Shown here piece after piece: positions 1 to 6,260 of a stretch of 8,097 nucleotides of DNA; positions within the stretch are counted from its first letter, which is position 1; each line of letters starts with the position of its first letter. The DNA is from Klebsiella pneumoniae (GTDB lineage: Bacteria > Pseudomonadota > Gammaproteobacteria > Ga0077536): assembly GCA_945873015.1 (NCBI GenBank), contig CAMCBY010000172.1, positions 1-8,097 on the forward strand. Reading direction: 5' to 3'. A model generated the notes under the pieces. The model had not been told where the DNA came from, searched no databases, and worked only from the letters and a program-made list of their open reading frames with translations. The position numbers and the translations under genes are program-made.

Positions 1-720
1 GCCGAGGCGCAACTCGACTTCGCTCTGCGTTTCGGCGAAATCGAAGTGCTGGCGGCGGGCATGACCACCATCCCGATAGCCAACAAGGCGCCCGACGGCC
101 AATTGCTCGAAGCCGAGTCGGAGCGCATGAAACTGCTGCGCGGCAACGAAGGCTGGCACACCGACAGCTCCTACATGCGCCTCTCAGCCAAGGCCTCCGT
201 GCTGTCGGCCCATGTGCTGCCGAGCACTGGCAGTCAGACCGCGTGGGCCGACGCGCGCGCCGCCTACGATGCGCTGGACGAAACCACCCGTGCGCGCATT
301 GCCAATCTCGACGCCTACCATTCCTATTTCTACTCCCAGGCAAAAATCGGCCATAAGGTAGAAGTCGGTGCCGGTTATGGATTCTTTGAAGGTGAGTCGC
401 CGCTGCGGCCGCTGGTAAAGATCCATCCGGTGACCGGTCGCCCCGCGCTATATGTCGGGCGTCACGCCGCCAGCATTCCCGGCATGGAGCAGGCCGAAGC
501 GGAAGCACTGATCCAGTACTTGAACGACTTCATCTGCCAGCCGCCGCGGGTCTATACCCACCACTGGCAGGCGGGCGATGTGGCAGTGTGGGACAACCGC
601 TGTCTGCTGCATCGCGCCTGTCCGTATGACTACCGCCAGGAGCGCGTGATGATGCATACCCGCATCCAGGGCGAAGCGGCCACCGAGAGTTCGCGCAACG
701 CGCATGCGGTGGCGGCGTAA
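1..720 (+). CDS. TauD/TfdA-family Fe(II)/2-oxoglutarate-dependent dioxygenase (5'-truncated by window edge)
   Basis: The frame is open from base 1, so the N-terminus lies outside the window. About 239 codons are visible against roughly 280-290 for TauD or TfdA, so some 50 residues are missing. The iron-binding facial triad is complete: a His-x-Asp pair in GWHTDSS (His codon 157-159, Asp 163-165) and a distal His in LLHRA (610-612). An Arg at 643-645, 11 residues after the distal His, matches the spacing of the 2-oxoglutarate carboxylate-binding Arg in this family. Such enzymes couple decarboxylation of 2-oxoglutarate to hydroxylation of a substrate, which often releases sulfite or an aryl alcohol from taurine, alkyl sulfates or phenoxyacetates. 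The WHTDSSY context looks more TfdA-like than TauD-like, but the substrate cannot be read from sequence. It is a soluble cytoplasmic protein by family. The HEAT-like gene follows 32 bp downstream. Family call is secure; substrate is open. Confidence 0.93.
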   Translation, partial: AEAQLDFALRFGEIEVLAAGMTTIPIANKAPDGQLLEAESERMKLLRGNEGWHTDSSYMRLSAKASVLSAHVLPSTGSQTAWADARAAYDALDETTRARIANLDAYHSYFYSQAKIGHKVEVGAGYGFFEGESPLRPLVKIHPVTGRPALYVGRHAASIPGMEQAEAEALIQYLNDFICQPPRVYTHHWQAGDVAVWDNRCLLHRACPYDYRQERVMMHTRIQGEAATESSRNAHAVAA

Positions 721-752
721 TCCGCCCCGCATCGGGCCGCTGAACTGACGCC

Positions 753-1163
753 GTGAGCTTTCGCCAATACCTCGCTGCGCAAGTTCAACAGCTGGTGACC
801 CCCAACGCGCAGCTGGCGATTGCCAATCTGCTGGCCTTGTCGCCGGTGGTGATGCCGGACCTCATCGATGAATTCTGGCATGCGCGCAATCCTGAGTTGC
901 GCGCCACACTGGTGTTCGTGATTGCACAATTCGGTGACCCGGCCGCTCTTGAGTTCTTGATTGCGGCGATGGATGACGTGCATGAACAGACCTGGATGAA
1001 TGCGCTGGACGGTCTGGTCAATATCGGTGGCGCCGCCACCATGAGACGACTGACCAGCTTCATGGTGTCGCTCAATCCGGATGACATTCGTGGCGCCTGG
1101 ATCATGGAAACAATCGAACAGATTGCGGCCGATAGCGCCGCCGGCGCACGCAACTCGTGCTGA
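753..1163 (+). CDS. Small HEAT-repeat-like protein, function unknown
   Basis: A 136-residue protein. The GTG start at 753 is chosen because an in-frame stop lies at 741-743 and the next in-frame ATG (852) would remove the first third of the protein. No convincing Shine-Dalgarno is visible, so expression may depend on translation of the dioxygenase gene ending at 720. The sequence is almost entirely amphipathic helix. Paired-helix units of about 30 residues run through residues 28-100 (for example LRATLVFVIAQFGDPAALEF, then a unit with NALDGLVNIGGAATMRRL), with the LG/IG-D/G-P/A turn pattern of HEAT/PBS-lyase-like repeats. No catalytic motif, signal peptide or membrane segment is visible. HEAT-like proteins usually act as protein-binding scaffolds. 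Its position suggests co-transcription with the dioxygenase, but a functional link is only inferred. Confidence 0.75.
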   Translation: MSFRQYLAAQVQQLVTPNAQLAIANLLALSPVVMPDLIDEFWHARNPELRATLVFVIAQFGDPAALEFLIAAMDDVHEQTWMNALDGLVNIGGAATMRRLTSFMVSLNPDDIRGAWIMETIEQIAADSAAGARNSC

Positions 1164-1240
1164 AGGCACAGGGCCGCGCAGTCGCTTGAGCCGTAGCTTA
1201 TTCAGAGCGCGCCTGGCCGTCAGGCCGCCTCAAACACTCT

Positions 1241-1247
1241 AGGGGAG
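1241..1247 (+). promoter_or_regulatory. Shine-Dalgarno of the serine hydrolase gene
   Basis: AGGGGAG ends 7 bases before the ATG at 1255 and fixes that start. It is one of the strongest ribosome binding sites in the window. Confidence 0.8.
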
Positions 1248-1254
1248 AAATCAC

Positions 1255-2394
1255 ATGTCGGAAGTCCACGGCGTTTGTACGCCTCAGTTCAATCAAGTGC
1301 GCGAAGTCCTCGCCACCCATCTCGCCAATGGTGACGACCTCGGCGCTTCGGTCGCCGTCATCCACAAGGGTCGCACCGTGGTTGATATCTGGGGCGGCTG
1401 GGCCGACTCCGAACGCACCCGCCCGTGGACCGAACACACCCTCACCAATGTCTGGTCGACGACCAAGACCATGACCAACCTGACCGCGCTGGTGCTGGCC
1501 GACCGTGGCCTGATTTCGCTCGACGCGCCGGTGGCCGATTATTGGCCGGAGTTCGCTGCCAACGGCAAGGGTGCGGTGCTGGTGCGCGATCTGCTCGCGC
1601 ATACTTCGGGTGTGTCCGCCTGGGCCCAGCCGGTGGTGCTGGAAGACCTCTACGACTGGCAAAAATCGACCGCCATGCTGGCGGCGCAACCGTGCTGGTG
1701 GGAACGCGGCACGGCGTCCGGTTATCACGCGTTTAACCAAGGCCATCTGGTCGGTGAAGTGGTGCGCCGCGTGACCGGCAAGAGCCTCGGTCGTTATTTT
1801 GCCGATGAACTGGCGGCGCCGCTGAACGCCGATTTCCATATTGGTCTCGCCGCTGAACATGATCACCGGGTATCCAACATCGTGCCGCCGCCCCCCCTTC
1901 CCTTCGACCTCGACAGCCTCGACAAGGACTCGGTGATGTACAAGACCTTTACCGGTCCGGCGCCCGATCCGACTTCGGCGTGGACCAGCGCCTGGCGGCG
2001 CGCCGAGATCGGCGCCGCCAACGGCCACGGCAACGCGCGCTCAGTGGCGCGCGTGCAGGCGGTGGTCAGTCATGGCGGCGAGTTCGATGGTGTGCGTCTG
2101 TTGTCGCAGCCGACCATCGATCGCATTTTTGAAGAGCAGTCCAATGGCCCCGATCTCGCGATCGGCATTCCGCTGCGTTTCGGCATCGGTTATGGCCTGC
2201 CGGAATCCGTCACGATGCCCTGTCTGCCGGCGGGACGGGTGGCCTATTGGGGCGGTTGGGGTGGCTCGCTGGTCGTAAACGACGCCGACCAGCAACTGAC
2301 CATTGCCTACATGATGAACAAGATGGCACCCGGCATCATCGGCGGGCCGCGCTCAGAAGCCCTGCTGGGCGCAACCTACGCCGCCATCGCCTGA
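1255..2394 (+). CDS. Beta-lactamase-fold serine hydrolase, EstB-type esterase-like
   Basis: A 379-residue protein of the PF00144 (serine hydrolase/class C beta-lactamase) family, close to the usual 380-400. The nucleophile motif S-x-x-K is Ser68-Thr-Thr-Lys71, in VWSTTKTMT. The second motif is Tyr157 in GYHAFNQGHLVGEVVRRVTG; the YxN Asn is absent, with Ala at that position. The third element is Trp332-Gly-Gly within YWGGWGGS, replacing the Lys-Thr-Gly box of true beta-lactamases. Loss of the Asn together with a WGG third motif is typical of EstB-like carboxylesterases, so ester or amide hydrolysis is more likely than antibiotic resistance. No signal peptide is visible at the N-terminus (MSEVHGVCTPQF), which suggests a cytoplasmic enzyme, unlike periplasmic AmpC. 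The gene stands alone, 91 bp after the HEAT-like gene. The physiological substrate is unknown. Confidence 0.93.
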   Translation: MSEVHGVCTPQFNQVREVLATHLANGDDLGASVAVIHKGRTVVDIWGGWADSERTRPWTEHTLTNVWSTTKTMTNLTALVLADRGLISLDAPVADYWPEFAANGKGAVLVRDLLAHTSGVSAWAQPVVLEDLYDWQKSTAMLAAQPCWWERGTASGYHAFNQGHLVGEVVRRVTGKSLGRYFADELAAPLNADFHIGLAAEHDHRVSNIVPPPPLPFDLDSLDKDSVMYKTFTGPAPDPTSAWTSAWRRAEIGAANGHGNARSVARVQAVVSHGGEFDGVRLLSQPTIDRIFEEQSNGPDLAIGIPLRFGIGYGLPESVTMPCLPAGRVAYWGGWGGSLVVNDADQQLTIAYMMNKMAPGIIGGPRSEALLGATYAAIA

Positions 2395-2403
2395 CGGCTC
2401 ACC

Positions 2404-2676
2404 TCAGGGCACGCGGTTGCTGAACAACAGGCGCGCGCCCTGCGGACCGTATTCCTCGTGGTGGGTGATACCGCTTTCGAGGGTAAAGGTATCGCCTGGC
2501 CCACACGTGGTGGTGCGTTCAGCAGTCACTACGCTGATCTCGCCATCGAGGATGAGGGCGCAGGCGGTGTAATCGTGAACGTGGTCGGTAGTGACAAGAT
2601 TCGCTTCGCGTTCAATCACGGACGGCTCGGGAAAACCCTTGCTGGCGAGCATGACGCGGAAAGTCGTTTCGTTCAT
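2404..2676 (-). CDS. Small single-domain cupin protein
   Basis: A 90-residue minus-strand protein consisting of one double-stranded beta-helix (cupin). Motif 1 has His32-x-His34 followed by a hydrophobic strand and DGEI (44-47); the Glu usual in motif 1 is not at its normal spacing. Motif 2 is GPGDTFTLESGITHHEEYG (59-77), with His72/His73 as the third metal ligand. The residue set could hold a metal ion, but catalysis is not assured. Similar small cupins resemble the sensing domain of AraC regulators without the DNA-binding domain. A GGAG Shine-Dalgarno (2686-2689 on the minus strand) lies 9 bases upstream of the ATG. The gene converges on the serine hydrolase with 9 bp between stops, so the transcripts probably overlap. 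It is divergent from the aldo/keto reductase. The role is unknown: isomerase, dioxygenase-like or binding protein are all possible. Confidence 0.85.
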   Translation of the reverse strand: MNETTFRVMLASKGFPEPSVIEREANLVTTDHVHDYTACALILDGEISVVTAERTTTCGPGDTFTLESGITHHEEYGPQGARLLFSNRVP

Positions 2677-2705
2677 GGGGAGGAACTCCGTGGCTCAAGG
2701 GCGCC

Positions 2706-2711
2706 AATATA
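2706..2711 (-). promoter_or_regulatory. Candidate -10 box for the cupin gene
   Basis: On the minus strand this reads TATATT, 29 bases upstream of the cupin start codon, inside one of the few AT-rich patches in the gap. A weak -35 match (CTGAGT, 2729-2734) sits 17 bases upstream. Predicted only by eye. Confidence 0.4.
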
Positions 2712-2798
2712 ACCTGTCGCGACGAATGACTCAGTAGTTGAGGTCACGGTCGGCGGCTTTGGCCGTCACCGGTCCGTCGCACGCTCGCTCCCTGCCTC

Positions 2799-2804
2799 TA
2801 CAAT
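2799..2804 (+). promoter_or_regulatory. Candidate -10 box for the aldo/keto reductase gene
   Basis: TACAAT is a five-of-six match to the sigma-70 -10 consensus, about 32 bases upstream of the chosen ATG at 2836. The -35 partner at 17-base spacing (GTCGCA, 2776-2781) is poor. The alternative in-frame ATG at 2803 overlaps this box, which argues that 2803 is not the translation start. Confidence 0.4.
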
Positions 2805-2822
2805 GGCCCCCTCATTCAGTGC

Positions 2823-2828
2823 GGGAGA
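2823..2828 (+). promoter_or_regulatory. Shine-Dalgarno that sets the aldo/keto reductase start
   Basis: GGGAGA lies 7 bases before the ATG at 2836, while the ATG at 2803 has no purine-rich element upstream. This selects the shorter protein. Confidence 0.7.
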
Positions 2829-2835
2829 CGGCGCC

Positions 2836-3831
2836 ATGCAGTACATCAATTTCGGCAATACCGGTCTGCGCGTGTCGCGCCTGTGTCTTGGTTGTATGAG
2901 TTATGGCTCGCCGAGCTGGCGTGACTGGGTGTTGGACGAAGGCGCGTCAATGCCGTTCTTCAAGCGTGCGTTCGAGCTCGGCATCAACTTCTTCGATACC
3001 GCCGACGTCTATTCGCTGGGTGAAAGCGAGCGCATCCTGGGGCGTGCGATCCGCGCCTATGGCGCGCAACGCGAGAACGTGGTGATTGCGACCAAGGTGT
3101 TTTTCCCGATGGGCGACGGTGAGAATACCCGTGGCCTGTCGCGTAAACACATCATGCATGCCATTGACGCATCCCTGCGTCGCCTCGGCACAGATTACGT
3201 CGACATCTATCAAATCCATCGGCTCGATCGCGTCACGCCGATGGAAGAAATCCTCGACGCCCTCAACGACGTGGTGAAGGCCGGCAAGGCGCTTTATCTC
3301 GGCGCGTCGAGCATGTACGCGTGGGAATTCTCGCGCCTGCTGCACCTCGCCGAGCGCATGGGCGTGACGCGTTTTGTCTCCATGCAGAATCATTACAACC
3401 TCATCTATCGCGAAGAAGAACGCGAGATGCTGCCGCTGTGTCGCGCCGAAGGTATCGCGGTCATCCCGTGGAGCCCGCTGGCGCGTGGTTTTCTGACCGG
3501 CAATCGCAGCCGCGCCGAGAACGGCCAGGGCGGCGGCACGACACTGCGCGCGAGCAGCGACCCGCTCGCCAACGACATGTACTTTCAGGACGACGACTTT
3601 GCGGTGGTGGATGCCGTGTCGGCGCTGGCGCAGGCTCGCGGTGTACCCAATGCGCAGCTTGCACTGGCATGGCTGCTGGCGCAGCCGGGCGTCACTGCGC
3701 CGATCATCGGTGCGACCAAACTGCCGCAACTCGAAGACGCCGCTGCGGCGCTCGAGTTGCGCCTCGACGCCGACGAACTGGCGGCGCTGGCGGCGCCCTA
3801 TCGGCCGCATCCGGTGCTCGGCGCGTTGTAA
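2836..3831 (+). CDS. Aldo/keto reductase, NADP(H)-dependent
   Basis: A 331-residue (beta/alpha)8-barrel oxidoreductase, full length for the family. The start at 2836 is chosen for its GGGAG ribosome site and because the protein then begins with the standard first strand MQYINFGNTGLRVSRLCLG. The catalytic tetrad is complete: Asp54 and Tyr59 (FFDTADVYS), Lys87 (VIATKVF) and His128 (YQIHRLD). The C-terminal IGATKLPQLEDA segment (291-302) is the usual cofactor-phosphate binding loop. Enzymes of this type reduce aldehydes or ketones to alcohols, or the reverse, using NADPH, in the cytoplasm. The general layout resembles the bacterial YghZ/Tas-like and potassium-channel-beta-like AKRs, but no finer assignment is justified. 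It is divergent from the cupin gene and 110 bp upstream of the alpha/beta hydrolase on the same strand, so those two may share a transcript. The substrate is unknown. Confidence 0.95.
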   Translation: MQYINFGNTGLRVSRLCLGCMSYGSPSWRDWVLDEGASMPFFKRAFELGINFFDTADVYSLGESERILGRAIRAYGAQRENVVIATKVFFPMGDGENTRGLSRKHIMHAIDASLRRLGTDYVDIYQIHRLDRVTPMEEILDALNDVVKAGKALYLGASSMYAWEFSRLLHLAERMGVTRFVSMQNHYNLIYREEEREMLPLCRAEGIAVIPWSPLARGFLTGNRSRAENGQGGGTTLRASSDPLANDMYFQDDDFAVVDAVSALAQARGVPNAQLALAWLLAQPGVTAPIIGATKLPQLEDAAAALELRLDADELAALAAPYRPHPVLGAL

Positions 3832-3930
3832 TTATCGAAGGTCATCACGGCACAGCACACTAGCCACTGGCGTCGGGTCTGGTCTCACGTTTATCTTTGG
3901 ACTGCAGCTTTTCGTCATCACTATCTTTCG

Positions 3931-3935
3931 AGGGG
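3931..3935 (+). promoter_or_regulatory. Shine-Dalgarno that sets the alpha/beta hydrolase start
   Basis: AGGGG lies 6 bases before the ATG at 3942. It excludes an in-frame TTG at 3897, which would add 15 residues without family character. Confidence 0.75.
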
Positions 3936-3941
3936 ACTCAC

Positions 3942-4835
3942 ATGCGTCGCGACATCGAATTCAAATCAGAAGGCCTGACCCTGCGCGGCTGGCTGTATAA
4001 GCCGGCCAAGGGTAAAGGTCCGTTTCCGACCGTGGTCATGGCTCATGGCTTCTCGGGCGTCAAGGAAATGGGCCTGGACAAATACGCCGAAGTGTTCTGC
4101 AAAGCCGGCCTCGCCGTGCTGGTCTATGACAACCGCTGCCTCGGTGAATCGGAAGGCAAACCGCGTTCCGACATCGACCCGGTGATGCAAATGCGCGACT
4201 ACCGCAGCGCCATCACCTTTGCGCAGATGCAGAAGGAATGTGATGCCAACCGCATCGGTGTATGGGGCACGAGCTATACCGGCGGCACGGTGTGTGCGGT
4301 GGCTGCACTCGACCGTCGCGTCAAGACTGTGGTCAGCCAGGTGCCGTTCATGAACGGCGTGCGCAACCTGCAGCAGTTCCTGCCGGTAGTGAACATGAAG
4401 GGTTTCCGTCAGATGCTGGACGAAGACCGCCAGCGTCGTGTCGAGGGCAAACCCTCACAGTACATGAAGATGTGTACGCTCGACCCCACCGAGCCGCACC
4501 TGTTCCCCGGCGAGCAGACCTATAACTTCATCCACCAGTATGTCGGCAAGGGTAAGGAGTCGACCTGGGAAAACCGCGTCACCCTGCGTTCCATCGACTA
4601 CATGCTGGAATACGACGTGAGCGGCTACATGAAACTCATCAGCCCGACGCCGCTGCTCATGATCGTTTCGGAGTTCGATACCTGCACACCGACCGACATC
4701 GCACTCGACCATTTCAACATGGTGCCGGGGCCGAAAAAGCTGCACATTATCGACTCTGATCACTATGAGGCCTATGTCGAGAAATTCGACGAGACCAGTC
4801 AGGTCGCGCGCGATTTCTTCTGCGAGAACCTCTAG
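3942..4835 (+). CDS. Alpha/beta hydrolase (single-domain serine hydrolase)
   Basis: A 297-residue protein with the order of elements expected of an alpha/beta hydrolase. It opens with a strand pair (DIEFKSEGLTLRGWLYKP), followed by the oxyanion segment VVMAHGFSGVKE (about residues 31-42). The nucleophile elbow is WGTSYTGG with Ser111, the acid Asp246 is in SEFDTCTP, and the base His274 is in DSDHYEAY. The elbow has Thr at the second Gly of G-x-S-x-G, with Gly-Gly directly after, a variant seen in dienelactone-hydrolase-like and FrsA/YcjY-like proteins. A lid-like insertion of about 100 residues, rich in charged and aromatic residues, lies between the elbow and the acid. No signal peptide or membrane segment is seen. 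The ester, thioester or amide substrate cannot be predicted. It follows the aldo/keto reductase by 110 bp and converges on the MFS gene. Confidence 0.92.
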   Translation: MRRDIEFKSEGLTLRGWLYKPAKGKGPFPTVVMAHGFSGVKEMGLDKYAEVFCKAGLAVLVYDNRCLGESEGKPRSDIDPVMQMRDYRSAITFAQMQKECDANRIGVWGTSYTGGTVCAVAALDRRVKTVVSQVPFMNGVRNLQQFLPVVNMKGFRQMLDEDRQRRVEGKPSQYMKMCTLDPTEPHLFPGEQTYNFIHQYVGKGKESTWENRVTLRSIDYMLEYDVSGYMKLISPTPLLMIVSEFDTCTPTDIALDHFNMVPGPKKLHIIDSDHYEAYVEKFDETSQVARDFFCENL

Positions 4836-4843
4836 AGGTCAAT

Positions 4844-4868
4844 CTACAGGTGCGATTGAAATCGCACT
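4844..4868. repeat. Short REP-like palindrome (solo unit)
   Basis: GTGCGAT (4850-4856) pairs perfectly with ATCGCAC (4861-4867) around a TGAA loop, preceded by CTACAG at 4844-4849. The 18-base core GTGCGATTGAAATCGCAC occurs again, as an exact direct copy, at 4921-4938. It begins 8 bases after the alpha/beta hydrolase stop. Confidence 0.8.
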
Positions 4869-4877
4869 CGAGCGTCC

Positions 4878-4944
4878 CTGTAGGTGCGACAAATTCGCAC
4901 ATTCAAATGTGCCTTTGAATGTGCGATTGAAATCGCACCTACAG
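4878..4944. repeat. REPIN-like inverted pair of REP units
   Basis: Two REP-like units face each other and fold into one long hairpin. The outer arms CTGTAGGTGCGA (4878-4889) and TCGCACCTACAG (4933-4944) match over 12 of 12 bases. The inner arms 4895-4907 and 4914-4926 match over 13 of 13, closing on a 6-base loop (TGTGCC). A small internal loop separates the stems. Each unit can alternatively form its own hairpin (4884-4889 with 4895-4900; 4921-4927 with 4932-4938). The element lies between two convergent genes, where it could block read-through from both sides or protect 3' ends, although no T-tract makes it a classical terminator. CTGTAG on its minus strand encodes the last Leu and stop of the MFS gene. 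REP/REPIN elements are typically mobilised by RAYT transposases; none is present here. Confidence 0.85.
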
Positions 4945-6102
4945 CCGAACGTGTTTTTCCAGTCGGCGGTGGAACCATAATCCGAGGCTGATCACACCGA
5001 CACCCGCCATCGCGAACGCCGCGCCATAACCACCCCGATCGATGATTACCCCGGTCAACAGCACGCCGACGCCCTGCCCGAGAAACATCATGAACACCCA
5101 CAGCGCGAGCGCCGTGCCGCGTGCATTGGGGTCGAGTTCGGTGGCCTGGGTCTGCATGGTGTTGTGAAAGGTGTAGAAGCCGAAGCCGGCCAGGAATAAC
5201 AGCGGCGGCGTCATCCACCACACGGGCAGCAACGGCAGCAAGAGATAACAGCCGCCGAGCAGTGCGGTGCCGGCCACCACCATACGTCGCTCACCGAGCC
5301 GCGCCACTATCGGGCGCACCATCGCGCTGTAGGCCATGCCACCCACGCCATACATGGCCAGGATCGCGCCAATCACGGCGTAACCGAGACCGAAGCGCTG
5401 ACGCAGATAGGCGCCGTAAAAGGCCGCAACGCCAAAAATGAACACACCTTCCAGGGTGCCGGTAATGATCACCGCGCGACTGCGGGCACTGCGTAATACT
5501 GCCCAGTAGATCGCGAGGATCTCGCTGAGCGAGCGCTGCTGGGCGGCATTGGCCGGCCCCTGGCGCGCGGCACTGACCCACAACGCCGCCGCCACCAGCG
5601 CACAGCACAGGGCAAACAGGTAGAAAATCTGGCGCCATTCCATGTATTCGGCAGCCAGGCCGCCGAGGCAGCCACCGCCGATCTGGCCCAGCACCAGGCC
5701 GTTCAGATAACGGCCGATCACCAGTTGGCGGCGCTCGTAGGGCACCTCGTCGGCGATATAGGCCATCGCCAGCGGCACGGTGCCCGCCATCGCCGCGCCA
5801 CACAGGAAACGCATCGAGGCCAGGCCTTCGAGGCTGCCACTCAAGCCTGACCCGAGCACAAAGATGGTCGAGACCGTCATCGCGCCGGCGATGACCCGCA
5901 GTTTGCCGGCGCGGTCGCCAAGCGGCCCGAACACGATTTGAAAAGCGCCATAGGGCACCGCGAAAGCGCTGACGACGATGCCGGCCGCGCCGACACTGGT
6001 ACCGAAGTCTTCGGCAATCAGCGGCAACAGGGGCCCGGTCACGGTCATCACCGACACCACCACGAAGCTGGCCGCGGCGAGCAGAAAAACTATCGATGGC
6101 AC
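4939..6102 (-). CDS. Major facilitator superfamily transporter (probable drug/metabolite exporter)
   Basis: A 387-residue, strongly hydrophobic inner-membrane protein with about 12 predicted transmembrane segments, typical of 12-TM MFS antiporters. The signature motif A between TM2 and TM3 is GPLGDRAGKLR (residues 59-69), and a positively charged loop follows TM6 near the middle. The start is uncertain. GTG at 6102 is preferred because AGGACC (6111-6116) lies about 8-10 bases upstream and the protein then begins directly at TM1 (PSIVFLLAAASF). An ATG at 6201 would add 33 residues of low-complexity, non-membrane sequence. The frame stays open upstream to 6531, but that reading runs across the GIY-YIG gene and is Arg/Ala/Pro-rich. 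The stop codon lies inside the REPIN-like repeat. The sequence suggests proton-coupled efflux, as in YnfM/Bcr-type proteins; the substrate is unknown. Confidence 0.9.
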   Translation of the reverse strand: MPSIVFLLAAASFVVVSVMTVTGPLLPLIAEDFGTSVGAAGIVVSAFAVPYGAFQIVFGPLGDRAGKLRVIAGAMTVSTIFVLGSGLSGSLEGLASMRFLCGAAMAGTVPLAMAYIADEVPYERRQLVIGRYLNGLVLGQIGGGCLGGLAAEYMEWRQIFYLFALCCALVAAALWVSAARQGPANAAQQRSLSEILAIYWAVLRSARSRAVIITGTLEGVFIFGVAAFYGAYLRQRFGLGYAVIGAILAMYGVGGMAYSAMVRPIVARLGERRMVVAGTALLGGCYLLLPLLPVWWMTPPLLFLAGFGFYTFHNTMQTQATELDPNARGTALALWVFMMFLGQGVGVLLTGVIIDRGGYGAAFAMAGVGVISLGLWFHRRLEKHVRL

Positions 6103-6110
6103 CGGGGAAA

Positions 6111-6116
6111 GGTCCT
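6111..6116 (-). promoter_or_regulatory. Shine-Dalgarno supporting the GTG start of the MFS gene
   Basis: The minus strand reads AGGACC, with AGGA ending 10 bases before the GTG at 6102. The alternative ATG at 6201 has only a GGA placed too close. The evidence favours 6102 without settling it. Confidence 0.45.
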
Positions 6117-6186
6117 GTGGCTGGCGCTGCGGGCCCGCGACCTTAAGCCCTAAGCTTGACGCTGTCCAATAGTGAGCACCGCTCCC

Positions 6187-6216
6187 TTGGGCGGCTTGCA
6201 TCTGATCCACTAGAAT
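6187..6216 (+). promoter_or_regulatory. Candidate sigma-70 promoter for the GIY-YIG-like gene
   Basis: TTGGGC (6187-6192) and TAGAAT (6211-6216) are separated by 18 bases, with an expected transcription start near 6223, ahead of the ATG at 6261. It sits in the divergent gap between the MFS and GIY-YIG-like genes. Predicted by eye only. Confidence 0.4.
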
Positions 6217-6243
6217 CACAGCGCCCGCGGCCACCGGCCGCCC

Positions 6244-6248
6244 AGGAG
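6244..6248 (+). promoter_or_regulatory. Shine-Dalgarno of the GIY-YIG-like gene
   Basis: AGGAG is a perfect core but lies 12 bases before the ATG at 6261, longer than usual. No better start codon is available between them in this frame. Confidence 0.55.
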
Positions 6249-6260
6249 TCCAGCTCGTCG

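Noticed and set aside
1211..1225. Small hairpin (GCCTG/CAGGC, 5-base loop) upstream of the serine hydrolase
   Set aside because: Five base pairs without a following T-tract is expected by chance in GC-rich DNA and is not enough to call a terminator.
1891..1897. Run of seven C residues inside the serine hydrolase gene, a possible slippage or phase-variation site
   Set aside because: The run encodes part of a Pro stretch in an uninterrupted frame, is short for a contingency locus, and lies in the middle of a conserved enzyme.
1198..2028. Long open frame (276 codons) on the minus strand
   Set aside because: It is antisense to the serine hydrolase. The product is His/Arg/Gly-rich without domains, and the open frame is a by-product of high GC.
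2947..3810. Long open frame (287 codons) on the minus strand
   Set aside because: It is exactly antisense to the aldo/keto reductase, whose catalytic tetrad is intact. The reverse product is Arg/His/Gln-rich and resembles no family.
3897..3927. TTGGAC ... TATCTT as a promoter for the alpha/beta hydrolase
   Set aside because: The spacing is 19 bases and the implied transcription start falls on or after the Shine-Dalgarno, so it would not give a properly led transcript.
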